Shown in pieces: positions 1-5,308 of a DNA stretch of 23,753 bases. Numbering within the stretch: position 1 is the stretch's first letter; each line of letters starts with the position of its first letter. The notes beneath the pieces are model-generated. The model was not told the origin of the DNA. It did no database searches and saw nothing but the letters and a program-made list of their open reading frames with translations. The position numbers and the translations under genes were made by a program. This stretch comes from a virus, in IMG/VR virus record IMGVR_UViG_3300043774_000350, positions 1 to 23,753 of that record. One strand, 5' to 3'.

Positions 1-432
1 GTTTACTCCAGTGGCACTCCACTCGTACTTCTTGCCTTTGTGTAGCTCCCAGTGAAGGTGCTTGCCAGTTGACATTCCAGTTGTTCCCATCTTACCCAGT
101 GGGGTTCCAGCCTCAACCTTCTGACCAACCTTAACTTTGATGCTATCATCCTGCATGTGAGCAAAAAGAGTTGTGTACTGCTCTCCATTAATTTTGTGAG
201 CGATCATAACAAAGTTACCAAATCCACCGCCAGCCGCTGTTGACTTTTTAGCTTCTGTGACTACTCCGTCATATGGTGCTTCAATCCAGCAAGGCTCGTG
301 GGGAGACCAAATGTCTGTTCCGTTGTGGTGCTTTGGGGCTTTAGTTACAGGGTGGATCCTGTTTCCCATGATGCTGGTAATTTTCCAGTCTTTGCCTTGA
401 ACTCCGTCAATAGCCTGTTGTGCTTTTGCCAT
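1..432 (-). CDS. M23-family metallopeptidase (endolysin-like), 3' end cut off by window edge
   Basis: The frame is open from an ATG at 432 to the window edge, giving 144 residues of a LytM/M23 peptidase; the C-terminus lies outside. M23 enzymes are zinc endopeptidases that cut peptide cross-bridges in peptidoglycan. The zinc and catalytic signatures are visible: HHNGTD (H36 and D40), FAHM (H92) and HLH (H125, H127). An AGGAG ribosome binding site sits 6 nt before the ATG, and an extended -10 (TGg-TATAAT) lies about 45 nt upstream. There is no signal peptide, so export would need holins, or the enzyme could be virion-bound. It is a clear paralogue of the next M23 gene upstream: both begin MAKAQ, share WKITS, HHNG.DIW and KVGQKVEAGT-like stretches. 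Endolysin versus tail-associated lysin cannot be decided. Confidence 0.9.
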   Translation of the reverse strand, partial: MAKAQQAIDGVQGKDWKITSIMGNRIHPVTKAPKHHNGTDIWSPHEPCWIEAPYDGVVTEAKKSTAAGGGFGNFVMIAHKINGEQYTTLFAHMQDDSIKVKVGQKVEAGTPLGKMGTTGMSTGKHLHWELHKGKKYEWSATGVN

Positions 433-475
433 GTATTTCTCCTAATAAAAAAGTCTGCTTTTCAGCATATACTTT

Positions 476-481
476 ATTATA
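476..481 (-). promoter_or_regulatory. Extended -10 promoter for the downstream M23 gene
   Basis: On the minus strand TATAAT is preceded by TGg, an extended -10. No good -35 is seen at 16 to 18 bp. The start lies about 37 nt beyond the expected transcription start, and a small TGCT-GAAA-AGCA hairpin (456-467) falls in the leader. Inferred from motif match only. Confidence 0.5.
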
Positions 482-526
482 CCATAATACATGAAAAATG
501 CTTCACCTATTTATTAGACTGGGTAC

Positions 527-616
527 AAAAATGCCCCACACAGACATCAACCTGCTTGACGCCACGGTCTTATAAAGGGTAACTAATCCATCCTAAGAGC
601 GATAGTCTGTGTGAGG
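527..616 (-). terminator. Long structured intergenic element with terminator-like end
   Basis: In the 198-nt gap between the two M23 genes, a 12-bp stem (605-616 with 534-545, one G-T wobble) encloses about 59 nt and is followed on the minus strand by CA and five T (527-531). Inside, GGCGTCAA and TTGATGTC (543-563) can form an 8-bp hairpin with loop GCAGG, sharing three bases with the outer stem. It may terminate transcription of the upstream M23 gene. The big, folded loop is unlike a simple terminator, so a small RNA or processing element is also possible. No supported protein gene lies in this gap. Confidence 0.5.
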
Positions 617-630
617 ACACTTATATTATA

Positions 631-1308
631 CTATTTATTTGTTTTCTTGGCAGGAGCTTTCTTAGCCTTACCACCAAATCCAGGTACAGGATTTACTAAC
701 TTTGCACCCTTGCCTGGCTTTTTCTTTGCAGCCAAGTGACTTACATCAAGGCTTGGTGCTGCAGTGGAAACTACCCCATCGTCTGGAGTAATGTCTTTAG
801 CGGAGTTTTTTAGCTTTTCCCAAGCCATGATTGCTTCAACAAATGCAATCGGGCTAACAAAGCCTTTCCCATTTAGATCCCAACGGTGAACCTTGCCCTC
901 TACAATCTCAAAGTGAAGGTGACGACCAGCAGAAGCGCCAGTGTTTCCCATGATTCCAAGAATTGTTCCAGCTTCAACCTTTTGACCAGTCTTCACCTTG
1001 AGTGAGCCCTCCTCCATGTGACCAGAGCGAGTAACGTACCACTTGCCATTGATCTTTGAGCGAATGTCTACGTAGTATCCGATGCCACCTAGAGAGCCGT
1101 CAGAGTTTTTCAACTTTGAAGGACCTGCATATACCACCGTTCCATCGTGCCATGCCTCAATATAGAGCTTTGGGTTAGAGCCCCAAATGTCATCGCCGTT
1201 ATGATGCTTTTTGATTTTTTCGATGGGATGCACCCTCCATCCGAAGGGGCTCGTGATCTTCCACGCTTTTCCCTTTTTCCCGTCAATCGGGTATTGTGCT
1301 TTCGCCAT
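631..1308 (-). CDS. M23-family metallopeptidase (endolysin-like), complete
   Basis: This 225-aa protein has an N-terminal M23 catalytic domain over about residues 15-150 and a lysine-rich tail (roughly 180-225, with KKKPGKG and KAKKAPAKK). Zinc and catalytic residues are H36 and D40 (HHNGDD), H97 (SGHM), H130 and H132 (HLH). It should cleave peptidoglycan peptides. I chose the ATG at 1308 over an in-frame ATG at 1341 because AAAGGAG stands 9 nt upstream and the paralogue downstream also starts MAKAQ. No signal peptide or membrane segment is present. The basic tail may bind anionic wall polymers or DNA (inference). It lies directly downstream of tRNA-Thr with an extended -10 and a palindrome in its leader. 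Lysin for release and virion-associated lysin are both possible. Confidence 0.92.
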   Translation of the reverse strand: MAKAQYPIDGKKGKAWKITSPFGWRVHPIEKIKKHHNGDDIWGSNPKLYIEAWHDGTVVYAGPSKLKNSDGSLGGIGYYVDIRSKINGKWYVTRSGHMEEGSLKVKTGQKVEAGTILGIMGNTGASAGRHLHFEIVEGKVHRWDLNGKGFVSPIAFVEAIMAWEKLKNSAKDITPDDGVVSTAAPSLDVSHLAAKKKPGKGAKLVNPVPGFGGKAKKAPAKKTNK

Positions 1309-1340
1309 AAAAAAATACTCCTTTACTATATGGTTAAACA

Positions 1341-1359
1341 AAGTTAATAAACTTAACTT
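1341..1359. promoter_or_regulatory. 19-bp perfect palindrome in leader of the M23 gene (operator-like)
   Basis: AAGTTAA and TTAACTT are perfect 7-bp inverted arms around a 5-nt centre. The element lies just downstream of the extended -10 of the complete M23 gene, where a repressor could block initiation; it could instead form an RNA hairpin. Only the symmetry is seen; a binding protein is not known. Confidence 0.4.
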
Positions 1360-1365
1360 AGTTAT

Positions 1366-1371
1366 ATTATA
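1366..1371 (-). promoter_or_regulatory. Extended -10 promoter for the complete M23 gene
   Basis: TATAAT preceded by TGa, about 57 nt before the chosen ATG. There is no recognisable -35; the region where it would lie is the 3' end of tRNA-Thr. Confidence 0.5.
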
Positions 1372-1385
1372 TCAGAAAAGGTGAT

Positions 1386-1460
1386 TGGAGCCTTCTGTCA
1401 GGATTGAACTGACGACCTACGCATTACAAGTGCGTTGCTCTACCACTGAGCTAAGAAGGC
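1386..1460 (-). tRNA. tRNA-Thr (anticodon UGU), CCA encoded
   Basis: A full cloverleaf can be drawn: acceptor GCCTTCT/AGAAGGC, D-arm with AGCTCAGTGGTAGAGC, anticodon stem ACGCA/TGCGT around loop CTTGTAA (anticodon TGT, decoding ACA), and T-arm CAGTTCAATCCTG. The 3' CCA is encoded in the DNA (1386-1388), unlike the other three tRNAs here. Confidence 0.95.
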
Positions 1461-1464
1461 GTAC

Positions 1465-1490
1465 CCTGGGACTAGTTTGTTAGTCCAAGG
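1465..1490 (-). other. Hairpin over the stop codon of the secreted protein gene, before tRNA-Thr
   Basis: CCTTGGACTA and TAGTCCCAGG form a 10-bp stem with one mismatch and a 6-nt loop. It covers the stop codon of the 143-aa gene and ends a few bases before the 5' end of tRNA-Thr. There is no T-run, so RNA processing or stabilisation is likelier than termination; this is inference. Confidence 0.35.
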
Positions 1491-1903
1491 TGCCGACGGT
1501 AACTTTCATAGCTACTTGCTGGCACTACTCCGCTTGCAATCAAGCAATCAACTTCTTCTATTGAGCTTACAACATCTTGAACGCAAAAACAGTCTCCGTC
1601 TAGCTCAGTAGCTTTTCCAATTTGAAAACAATAGACATCTCCTCCAGAAACCGAAGCAGCTTCTGCTGTTTCTTGAGTTAGTTGGGCATCCGTAGATGTG
1701 GATGCTTCGCCTGTAGTAGGTGAAGTCTCCACTTCTGTTACCTGCTCTTCGACGGTGCCCTCAACAACTGGATCTTGTGATGTTTCTGCGGTCTGGCTAG
1801 TTTCTGAAGCTGGCACCTCTGTTTCTGAAGCAATTGCTCCGCCTGCTACAAAAAATGCAAAGCCAAGAAGAAATGATGTGGCAAAACTAATAACTTTTTT
1901 CAT
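1472..1903 (-). CDS. Small secreted acidic/Ser-Thr-rich protein with four cysteines
   Basis: A 143-aa protein I do not recognise. It has a clear signal peptide: MKKV start, hydrophobic stretch about 5-24, and AIA-S cleavage after residue 25. Residues 26-85 are low-complexity, rich in E, T, S and V, and look disordered. The C-terminal part holds C92, C105, C107 and C120, enough for two disulfides outside the membrane. The start codon overlaps the stop of the upstream membrane-protein gene as ATGA, and an AAAGGA site lies inside that gene, so the two are probably translationally coupled. It may form a surface or wall-associated factor with its partner. Function unknown. Confidence 0.75.
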   Translation of the reverse strand: MKKVISFATSFLLGFAFFVAGGAIASETEVPASETSQTAETSQDPVVEGTVEEQVTEVETSPTTGEASTSTDAQLTQETAEAASVSGGDVYCFQIGKATELDGDCFCVQDVVSSIEEVDCLIASGVVPASSYESYRRHLGLTN

Positions 1904-2085
1904 TTTTTATTTCCTTTTCTGGTTTTTTTATTATTTGTTTTCTTTTCGTTGTTAATCTTTTTAACAATCATTTTGGCTAAAACCAAGTACGTTATCCAAG
2001 CAAACAGGATCTCAAAACCAACATTCATTAAAAAATCTGCCAGCAGGTGGTGCGGATCAGTCAGGATATCTACCCAAGTGTCCAT
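1900..2085 (-). CDS. Small single-span membrane protein, coupled to secreted partner
   Basis: A 61-aa protein with one hydrophobic segment at about residues 19-42, an acidic N-terminus (MDTWVDILTD) and a lysine-rich C-terminus of about 18 residues (KKINNEKK to KGNKK). The positive-inside rule predicts the N-terminus outside. AGGAGA sits 5 to 6 nt before the ATG. Its TGA overlaps the ATG of the 143-aa secreted protein. Size and shape would fit a holin-like or antiholin-like protein near the M23 genes, but nothing in the sequence proves this. It lies between tRNA-Asp and tRNA-Thr. Confidence 0.7.
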   Translation of the reverse strand: MDTWVDILTDPHHLLADFLMNVGFEILFAWITYLVLAKMIVKKINNEKKTNNKKTRKGNKK

Positions 2086-2105
2086 TGTTTCTCCTATTCT
2101 TGTTG

Positions 2106-2179
2106 CGACTCCAACCAGACTTGAACTGGCGACCTCCTCCGTGACAGGGAGGCGCTCTAACCAACTGAGCTATGGAGCC
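2106..2179 (-). tRNA. tRNA-Asp (anticodon GUC)
   Basis: Acceptor GGCTCCA/TGGAGTC (one G-T), D-arm AGCTCAGTTGGTTAGAGC, anticodon stem CCTCC/GGAGG with loop CTGTCAC (anticodon GTC), and T-arm CCAGTTCAAGTCTGG are all visible. CCA is not encoded. Confidence 0.95.
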
Positions 2180-2183
2180 TTTG

Positions 2184-2254
2184 AGCGTATGACAGGAATC
2201 GAACCTGCACCTCTAACTTGGAAGGATAGGGCACTACCACTATGCAACATACGC
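2184..2254 (-). tRNA. tRNA-Gly (anticodon UCC)
   Basis: Acceptor GCGTATG/CATACGC is perfect. The T-arm is GCAGGTTCGATTCCTGT and the anticodon loop is CTTCCAA (anticodon TCC, decoding GGA). The anticodon stem CTATC/GTTAG carries one T-T mismatch. CCA is not encoded. The 53-nt spacer to tRNA-Asn holds only a small GTGGT-CCAT-ACCAC hairpin (2286-2299). Confidence 0.93.
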
Positions 2255-2307
2255 ATTGTCCATTTTTATCCCTATACCCGTGGGAGTGGTATGGACCACA
2301 CCATCAG

Positions 2308-2379
2308 CTCTCCTTCGTGGATTCGAACCACGGACCTTAGAGTTAACAGCTCTCTGCTCTGCCGCTGAGCTAAAGGAGA
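2308..2379 (-). tRNA. tRNA-Asn (anticodon GUU)
   Basis: Acceptor TCTCCTT/AAGGAGA, D-arm AGCTCAGCGGCAGAGC, anticodon loop CTGTTAA (anticodon GTT) and T-arm CGTGGTTCGAATCCACG are visible. CCA is not encoded. It is the first tRNA after the promoter at 2390-2418. Confidence 0.95.
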
Positions 2380-2389
2380 TTACCTATTA

Positions 2390-2418
2390 ATTATATCAAG
2401 ATAACCGTTTTATAGCAA
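2390..2418 (-). promoter_or_regulatory. Promoter for the tRNA cluster
   Basis: TTGCTA (2413-2418), 17-bp spacer, then TATAAT (2390-2395) preceded by TGa. It begins right at the stop codon of the carbamoyltransferase gene and would start transcription a few bases before tRNA-Asn. Confidence 0.65.
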
Positions 2419-4065
2419 CTATTTTTCATAAATTTTTCCGTTATAAACAAGTACGTCTATTCCAGGATTAGTATTAAACAAGTTAAAAATTTGTTCTTTT
2501 GTTTCTGCTATGGGCTCTCCCCTACCATTAAGGCTAGTATTAAGAACCATAGGAATCCCAGTAAGTTTGTAGAACTCGCTAATTAACTTGTAGTAGTCTG
2601 AGTTCATTTCTTTGTTTACTGTTTGAATTCTAGCAGTACCGTCAATATGGGTAATTGCAGGAACCTTTTCTGGTTGCAAAACTTGCTGAGTGTGTAGCAT
2701 AAATGGGCTAGGATCTCCTGGGCTAAACCATTCTGCAGTATGCTCTTCCAAAACAGACGGTGCAAAAGGTCTAAACCACTCCCGACTTTTAACGACAAAG
2801 TTCAATATTTCTCTATTATGAAAGTTTCTTGGGTCTGCAAGCAAGCTTCTGTTACCAAGAGCCCTTGGGCCAAATTCTGAAGCTCCATTTGCCCACGCAA
2901 CAATTTTTCCATCTGCAATAAATTTAGCAACTTTTGCATGATTTAGAAACTTTGAAACTTTGTAATCTTTACCAGAATAGGCAACTTCTTTGTCGGAATG
3001 ATGCTTCCTTGGCTCACCAAGGACGTGGTGTGCTAGATATAATGCCGCCCCTATGGCCAGTCCGTCATCTCCTTGGGCTGGTACTTGATAAATCTTGTCG
3101 AACCAACCTTTAGATTTTATCAAGGAGTTTGCGTTACAGTTTAAGAATGATCCTCCAGCTAAAGTAAGATTTTTTATGCCATGAGGAAGAATTTTTTCTT
3201 CAACGGTTTTTAAGATAGACTGCTCAAAAATATATTGAATGCTTGCTGCCATATCTCTGCCCTCTTTGGTCTGATACATTTTAATTGGGTAAGAGTTTTC
3301 ATAGGCTTTTGCATCGTTAAGTTTTGATGCTGGTACCCTTGGGGCTTCTCCAGTTAACTCAACCCACAACTCAGAAAAGGCAACATCCTGGTTTATTTCA
3401 GAATGTGTAATACCTATGTACTTGTCAATATTTTTTATTACTTGCGGATAAACTTTTCCATAGGCTGCTAGCCCCATAGTTGTTCCAGCTTTATGTACTG
3501 GGGGACCAAGCTCTAGGAGAGAGGTTATACAGTTGTATGCTGGACCAATATTATTTTCTGGGTAGCCAATTGCGTTTAAAAGATTTCCATCCCCAATAGC
3601 TATTGCCCCATTATAGGAAAAGGCTTCCCTAGAACATGCGTCAATTGTTAGGGATATGGCATTATCAAAATTACTAAGATAATAGCTAGAGGCCGCATGG
3701 GCAAGATGATGGTCCAGAAGATATGCGTCTAGCTCTCTTCCAAAAAGCAAACCCCTTGTTTTTACCATGTTTATACCAAATGGCTTAATGTTTTTTATAT
3801 CGGAGTCGTGAGGCTCTAAATCAACAAAACTAAAAACCTCAAAAGAGTCTTCGTTGGGCCAATACTTATTTAAGATAACGCTATCTATGTCTTTTGCTGA
3901 AATCCCTGCTTGTTTTAAAACATAGTCTAAAACTTCTTCGTCAATGCCGTCATACTTTTTAATTCCCTTAACTCTTTCAGAGCTAATGTTTGCTACTACC
4001 TTGCCGTCTTTTACAATGGCAGCTGTCGAGTCGTGGCCAAAATGTAGTCCAAGAATTACGCTCAT
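2419..4065 (-). CDS. O-carbamoyltransferase, NodU/CmcH family
   Basis: A 548-aa protein of full family length. NodU/CmcH/TobZ enzymes make carbamoyl-adenylate from carbamoyl phosphate and ATP in a Kae1-like N-terminal domain, then move the carbamoyl group to a hydroxyl. Seen here: GHDSTAA near residue 10, the metal motif LDHHLAHA (H119, H120, H123), LAGGSFLNC (302-310), QGDDG (331-335), and C-terminal EFGPRALGNRS (397-407), FRPFAP and LNTSLNGRGEPI. The usual glycine-rich VDG.G-like stretch reads IDACSREA (141-148), a deviation worth noting. The start ATG follows an A/G-rich AAGAAAGAAGA. No partner glycosyl- or hydroxymethyl-transferase is in the window, so the acceptor (modified DNA base, sugar or metabolite) is unknown. 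It stands alone between the tRNA promoter and a small acidic protein gene. Confidence 0.93.
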   Translation of the reverse strand: MSVILGLHFGHDSTAAIVKDGKVVANISSERVKGIKKYDGIDEEVLDYVLKQAGISAKDIDSVILNKYWPNEDSFEVFSFVDLEPHDSDIKNIKPFGINMVKTRGLLFGRELDAYLLDHHLAHAASSYYLSNFDNAISLTIDACSREAFSYNGAIAIGDGNLLNAIGYPENNIGPAYNCITSLLELGPPVHKAGTTMGLAAYGKVYPQVIKNIDKYIGITHSEINQDVAFSELWVELTGEAPRVPASKLNDAKAYENSYPIKMYQTKEGRDMAASIQYIFEQSILKTVEEKILPHGIKNLTLAGGSFLNCNANSLIKSKGWFDKIYQVPAQGDDGLAIGAALYLAHHVLGEPRKHHSDKEVAYSGKDYKVSKFLNHAKVAKFIADGKIVAWANGASEFGPRALGNRSLLADPRNFHNREILNFVVKSREWFRPFAPSVLEEHTAEWFSPGDPSPFMLHTQQVLQPEKVPAITHIDGTARIQTVNKEMNSDYYKLISEFYKLTGIPMVLNTSLNGRGEPIAETKEQIFNLFNTNPGIDVLVYNGKIYEK

Positions 4066-4086
4066 GTAAAGTCTTCTTTCTTTTTG

Positions 4087-4332
4087 TTAAAGTTTAAATC
4101 CAGAATTGCTTGCTCTCCATACAGATGGAGAGTGGTTGTCTTCCACTGCAAGCTTTGTCTCTTCGTCTTCATAGAGTCTTAAGATGTGAATACAGGGATC
4201 GCTACCCTCTTCAAACTCCTGGTCTTCTTGCTCAGTAAGTGGCAAGCCATCGTGTGGATAGCAAATTGCTGGGCCACAAAATTTAAGGTCTAAGCCTTCT
4301 TGTAGCCATTCGTCAAAAGTTTTATTATTCAT
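4087..4332 (-). CDS. Small acidic conserved phage protein with Cys/His residues
   Basis: An 81-aa protein of unknown function. It is acidic in the middle (EQEDQEFEEGSD) and holds C19, C24, H27, C47 and H49, which could bind a metal; the tail has PSVWRASN. The pattern resembles small proteins I associate with actinobacteriophages, from memory only. The ATG at 4332 lacks a well-spaced ribosome binding site. Instead a near-consensus promoter places the transcription start on the A of the ATG, so the mRNA is probably leaderless. The carbamoyltransferase gene follows after 21 nt and may be cotranscribed. Confidence 0.75.
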   Translation of the reverse strand: MNNKTFDEWLQEGLDLKFCGPAICYPHDGLPLTEQEDQEFEEGSDPCIHILRLYEDEETKLAVEDNHSPSVWRASNSGFKL

Positions 4333-4338
4333 ACCCTT

Positions 4339-4367
4339 ATTTTACTCTCTCTAGACTAAAATGTCAA
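4339..4367 (-). promoter_or_regulatory. Strong promoter giving a leaderless mRNA
   Basis: TTGACA (4362-4367), exactly 17 bp, TAAAAT (4339-4344), then 6 nt to the ATG at 4332. Transcription would start on the first base of the start codon. Leaderless mRNAs are common in actinobacteria. Confidence 0.75.
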
Positions 4368-4370
4368 TAG

Positions 4371-4742
4371 TTATTCGTCGCTAAGTAAATAGTCTAGAAC
4401 GTTTGGATTATCACGAATGATAAGTAGCAATCCCTCTTCGTACATTCCAATAAAGAAATGTTCCCAAACATCGGAATCGTCCTCATTTTTTGGTGAAATT
4501 GGACTTCCTAGAGTGTGCCTAACCGCATGCATTAGTTCGTGAAGAAGTGTTTGTCTTTTTCTGCTTGGCGATGCCAAAGAATCTATTATAATTAGAGAAT
4601 CCCTATGCAATGTATATCCATATGCATCATCACTTAATGTTGAATCTCTATTACGATTACGTTCCTCAATTGCCCAAAGCTGTGTTCCAATCTGAACCTC
4701 AGTAGGCATTTTTGGATATTTTACTGGTTTGGCAGACGCCAT
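4371..4742 (-). CDS. HExxH metallopeptidase-like protein (ImmA/IrrE-like)
   Basis: A 123-aa protein with the zinc-protease motif HELMH (residues 68-72) inside LLHELMHAVRH, as in ImmA/IrrE-type or SprT-like small metallopeptidases. A third ligand could be E94 or E102 in the following helix (VWEHFFIGMYEEG). In ImmA/IrrE proteins this fold cleaves repressors or regulators; in phages the role is mostly unknown. An AGGAGGGG site lies 7 nt before the ATG at 4742 and a consensus promoter about 30 nt upstream, so this gene is transcribed on its own or as the first of its unit. No DNA-binding domain is attached. Substrate unknown. Confidence 0.75.
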   Translation of the reverse strand: MASAKPVKYPKMPTEVQIGTQLWAIEERNRNRDSTLSDDAYGYTLHRDSLIIIDSLASPSRKRQTLLHELMHAVRHTLGSPISPKNEDDSDVWEHFFIGMYEEGLLLIIRDNPNVLDYLLSDE

Positions 4743-4771
4743 AAGAAAACCCCTCCTAGATTTGTATAACC

Positions 4772-4800
4772 AGTATACACTATCCAGGAGGGGCTGTCAA
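4772..4800 (-). promoter_or_regulatory. Consensus sigma70-type promoter for the HExxH gene
   Basis: TTGACA (4795-4800), 17-bp spacer, TATACT (4772-4777). The stretch at 4764-4778 (GTATAC-TGG-TTATAC on the minus strand) is an imperfect inverted repeat next to the -10 and could be an operator; the latter is speculative. Confidence 0.8.
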
Positions 4801-4821
4801 GGGGTGCCCGAAAGCCTTATA

Positions 4822-5088
4822 TTACTTCGAGTTTTTGTCTACCTTAGAGAAAGCTGCGTTAATTTCCTCTAGGCTTAGGTTGCCATCGTCCAAGAAGGAT
4901 CTGGCTAGTTTTTCAACTACCGTTGCAACACCCAAAATACCTGCCATAAATACGGCAGAAATGAGCTCAACCCCAACGATTGCTCCCGCTCCCAGAACTG
5001 CTAGTCCTGATGCAGCAAAAACAGCTACGATTCTTAGTAGTACGTTCTTGATGGTTGCCCATCCGCCTGCTACTGCTTGTTCTTCCAT
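4822..5088 (-). CDS. Holin-like small membrane protein with EF-hand-like tail
   Basis: An 88-aa protein with two hydrophobic stretches (about 13-40 and 42-60, rich in A, G, V and I) and a short C-terminal tail. The tail reads FLDDGNLSLEEINAAF, like the second half of an EF-hand loop: D, G, L and the final E fall in register, but the first two calcium ligands are missing. AAAGGAG precedes the ATG by 7 nt. It lies 16 nt after another small two-span membrane protein and close to a secreted wall protein, which fits a holin or holin-partner pair. Actual hole formation is inference. The stop is close to the promoter of the next gene. Confidence 0.75.
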   Translation of the reverse strand: MEEQAVAGGWATIKNVLLRIVAVFAASGLAVLGAGAIVGVELISAVFMAGILGVATVVEKLARSFLDDGNLSLEEINAAFSKVDKNSK

Positions 5089-5104
5089 TTCAGACTCCTT
5101 TCAG

Positions 5105-5293
5105 TTAGTCTTTTTTATTTCTAATTGGATAAGTTATGATCCAAATTCCTAGGGTAATCAATATAAGATTCCCTGTTACTTCTTTGGCTGTGCCCTCAAG
5201 CACTAGCCAAGCTACTACCATTCCCAAAAGTGTCCAGGACTGGTCAAGAACGTCTTTAAATATATTTACAATACCGCTCCATAGTTTTTTCAT
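5105..5293 (-). CDS. Holin-like small two-span membrane protein
   Basis: A 62-aa protein with two likely membrane spans (about 20-33, LLGMVVAWLVLE, and 41-56, NLILITLGIWIITYP), a basic start (MKKLW) and a basic end (RNKKD). AAGGAG stands 9 nt before the ATG. Gaps of 15 and 16 nt separate it from its neighbours on both sides, so the three genes are one operon. Tandem small membrane proteins of this kind commonly act as holin and antiholin in actinobacteriophages (family knowledge); the sequence alone does not show which is which. Confidence 0.75.
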   Translation of the reverse strand: MKKLWSGIVNIFKDVLDQSWTLLGMVVAWLVLEGTAKEVTGNLILITLGIWIITYPIRNKKD

Positions 5294-5308
5294 TTTTACA
5301 TTCTCCTT

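Noticed and set aside
298-582. 94-aa plus-strand frame across the M23 start and intergenic element
   Set aside because: It runs antisense to a clear M23 gene, has no ribosome binding site and no recognisable domain.
527-616. Fifth tRNA gene
   Set aside because: The outer stem is 12 bp rather than 7, the D-arm and anticodon stem do not form, and the T-loop lacks the TTCRA consensus.
2255-2307. An additional tRNA between tRNA-Gly and tRNA-Asn
   Set aside because: Only 53 nt with a single 5-bp hairpin; no acceptor or T-arm.
1949-2368. 139-aa plus-strand frame over the tRNA cluster
   Set aside because: It crosses three tRNAs in antisense; sequence such as PTRLELATSSVTGR is the familiar false translation of tRNA complements.
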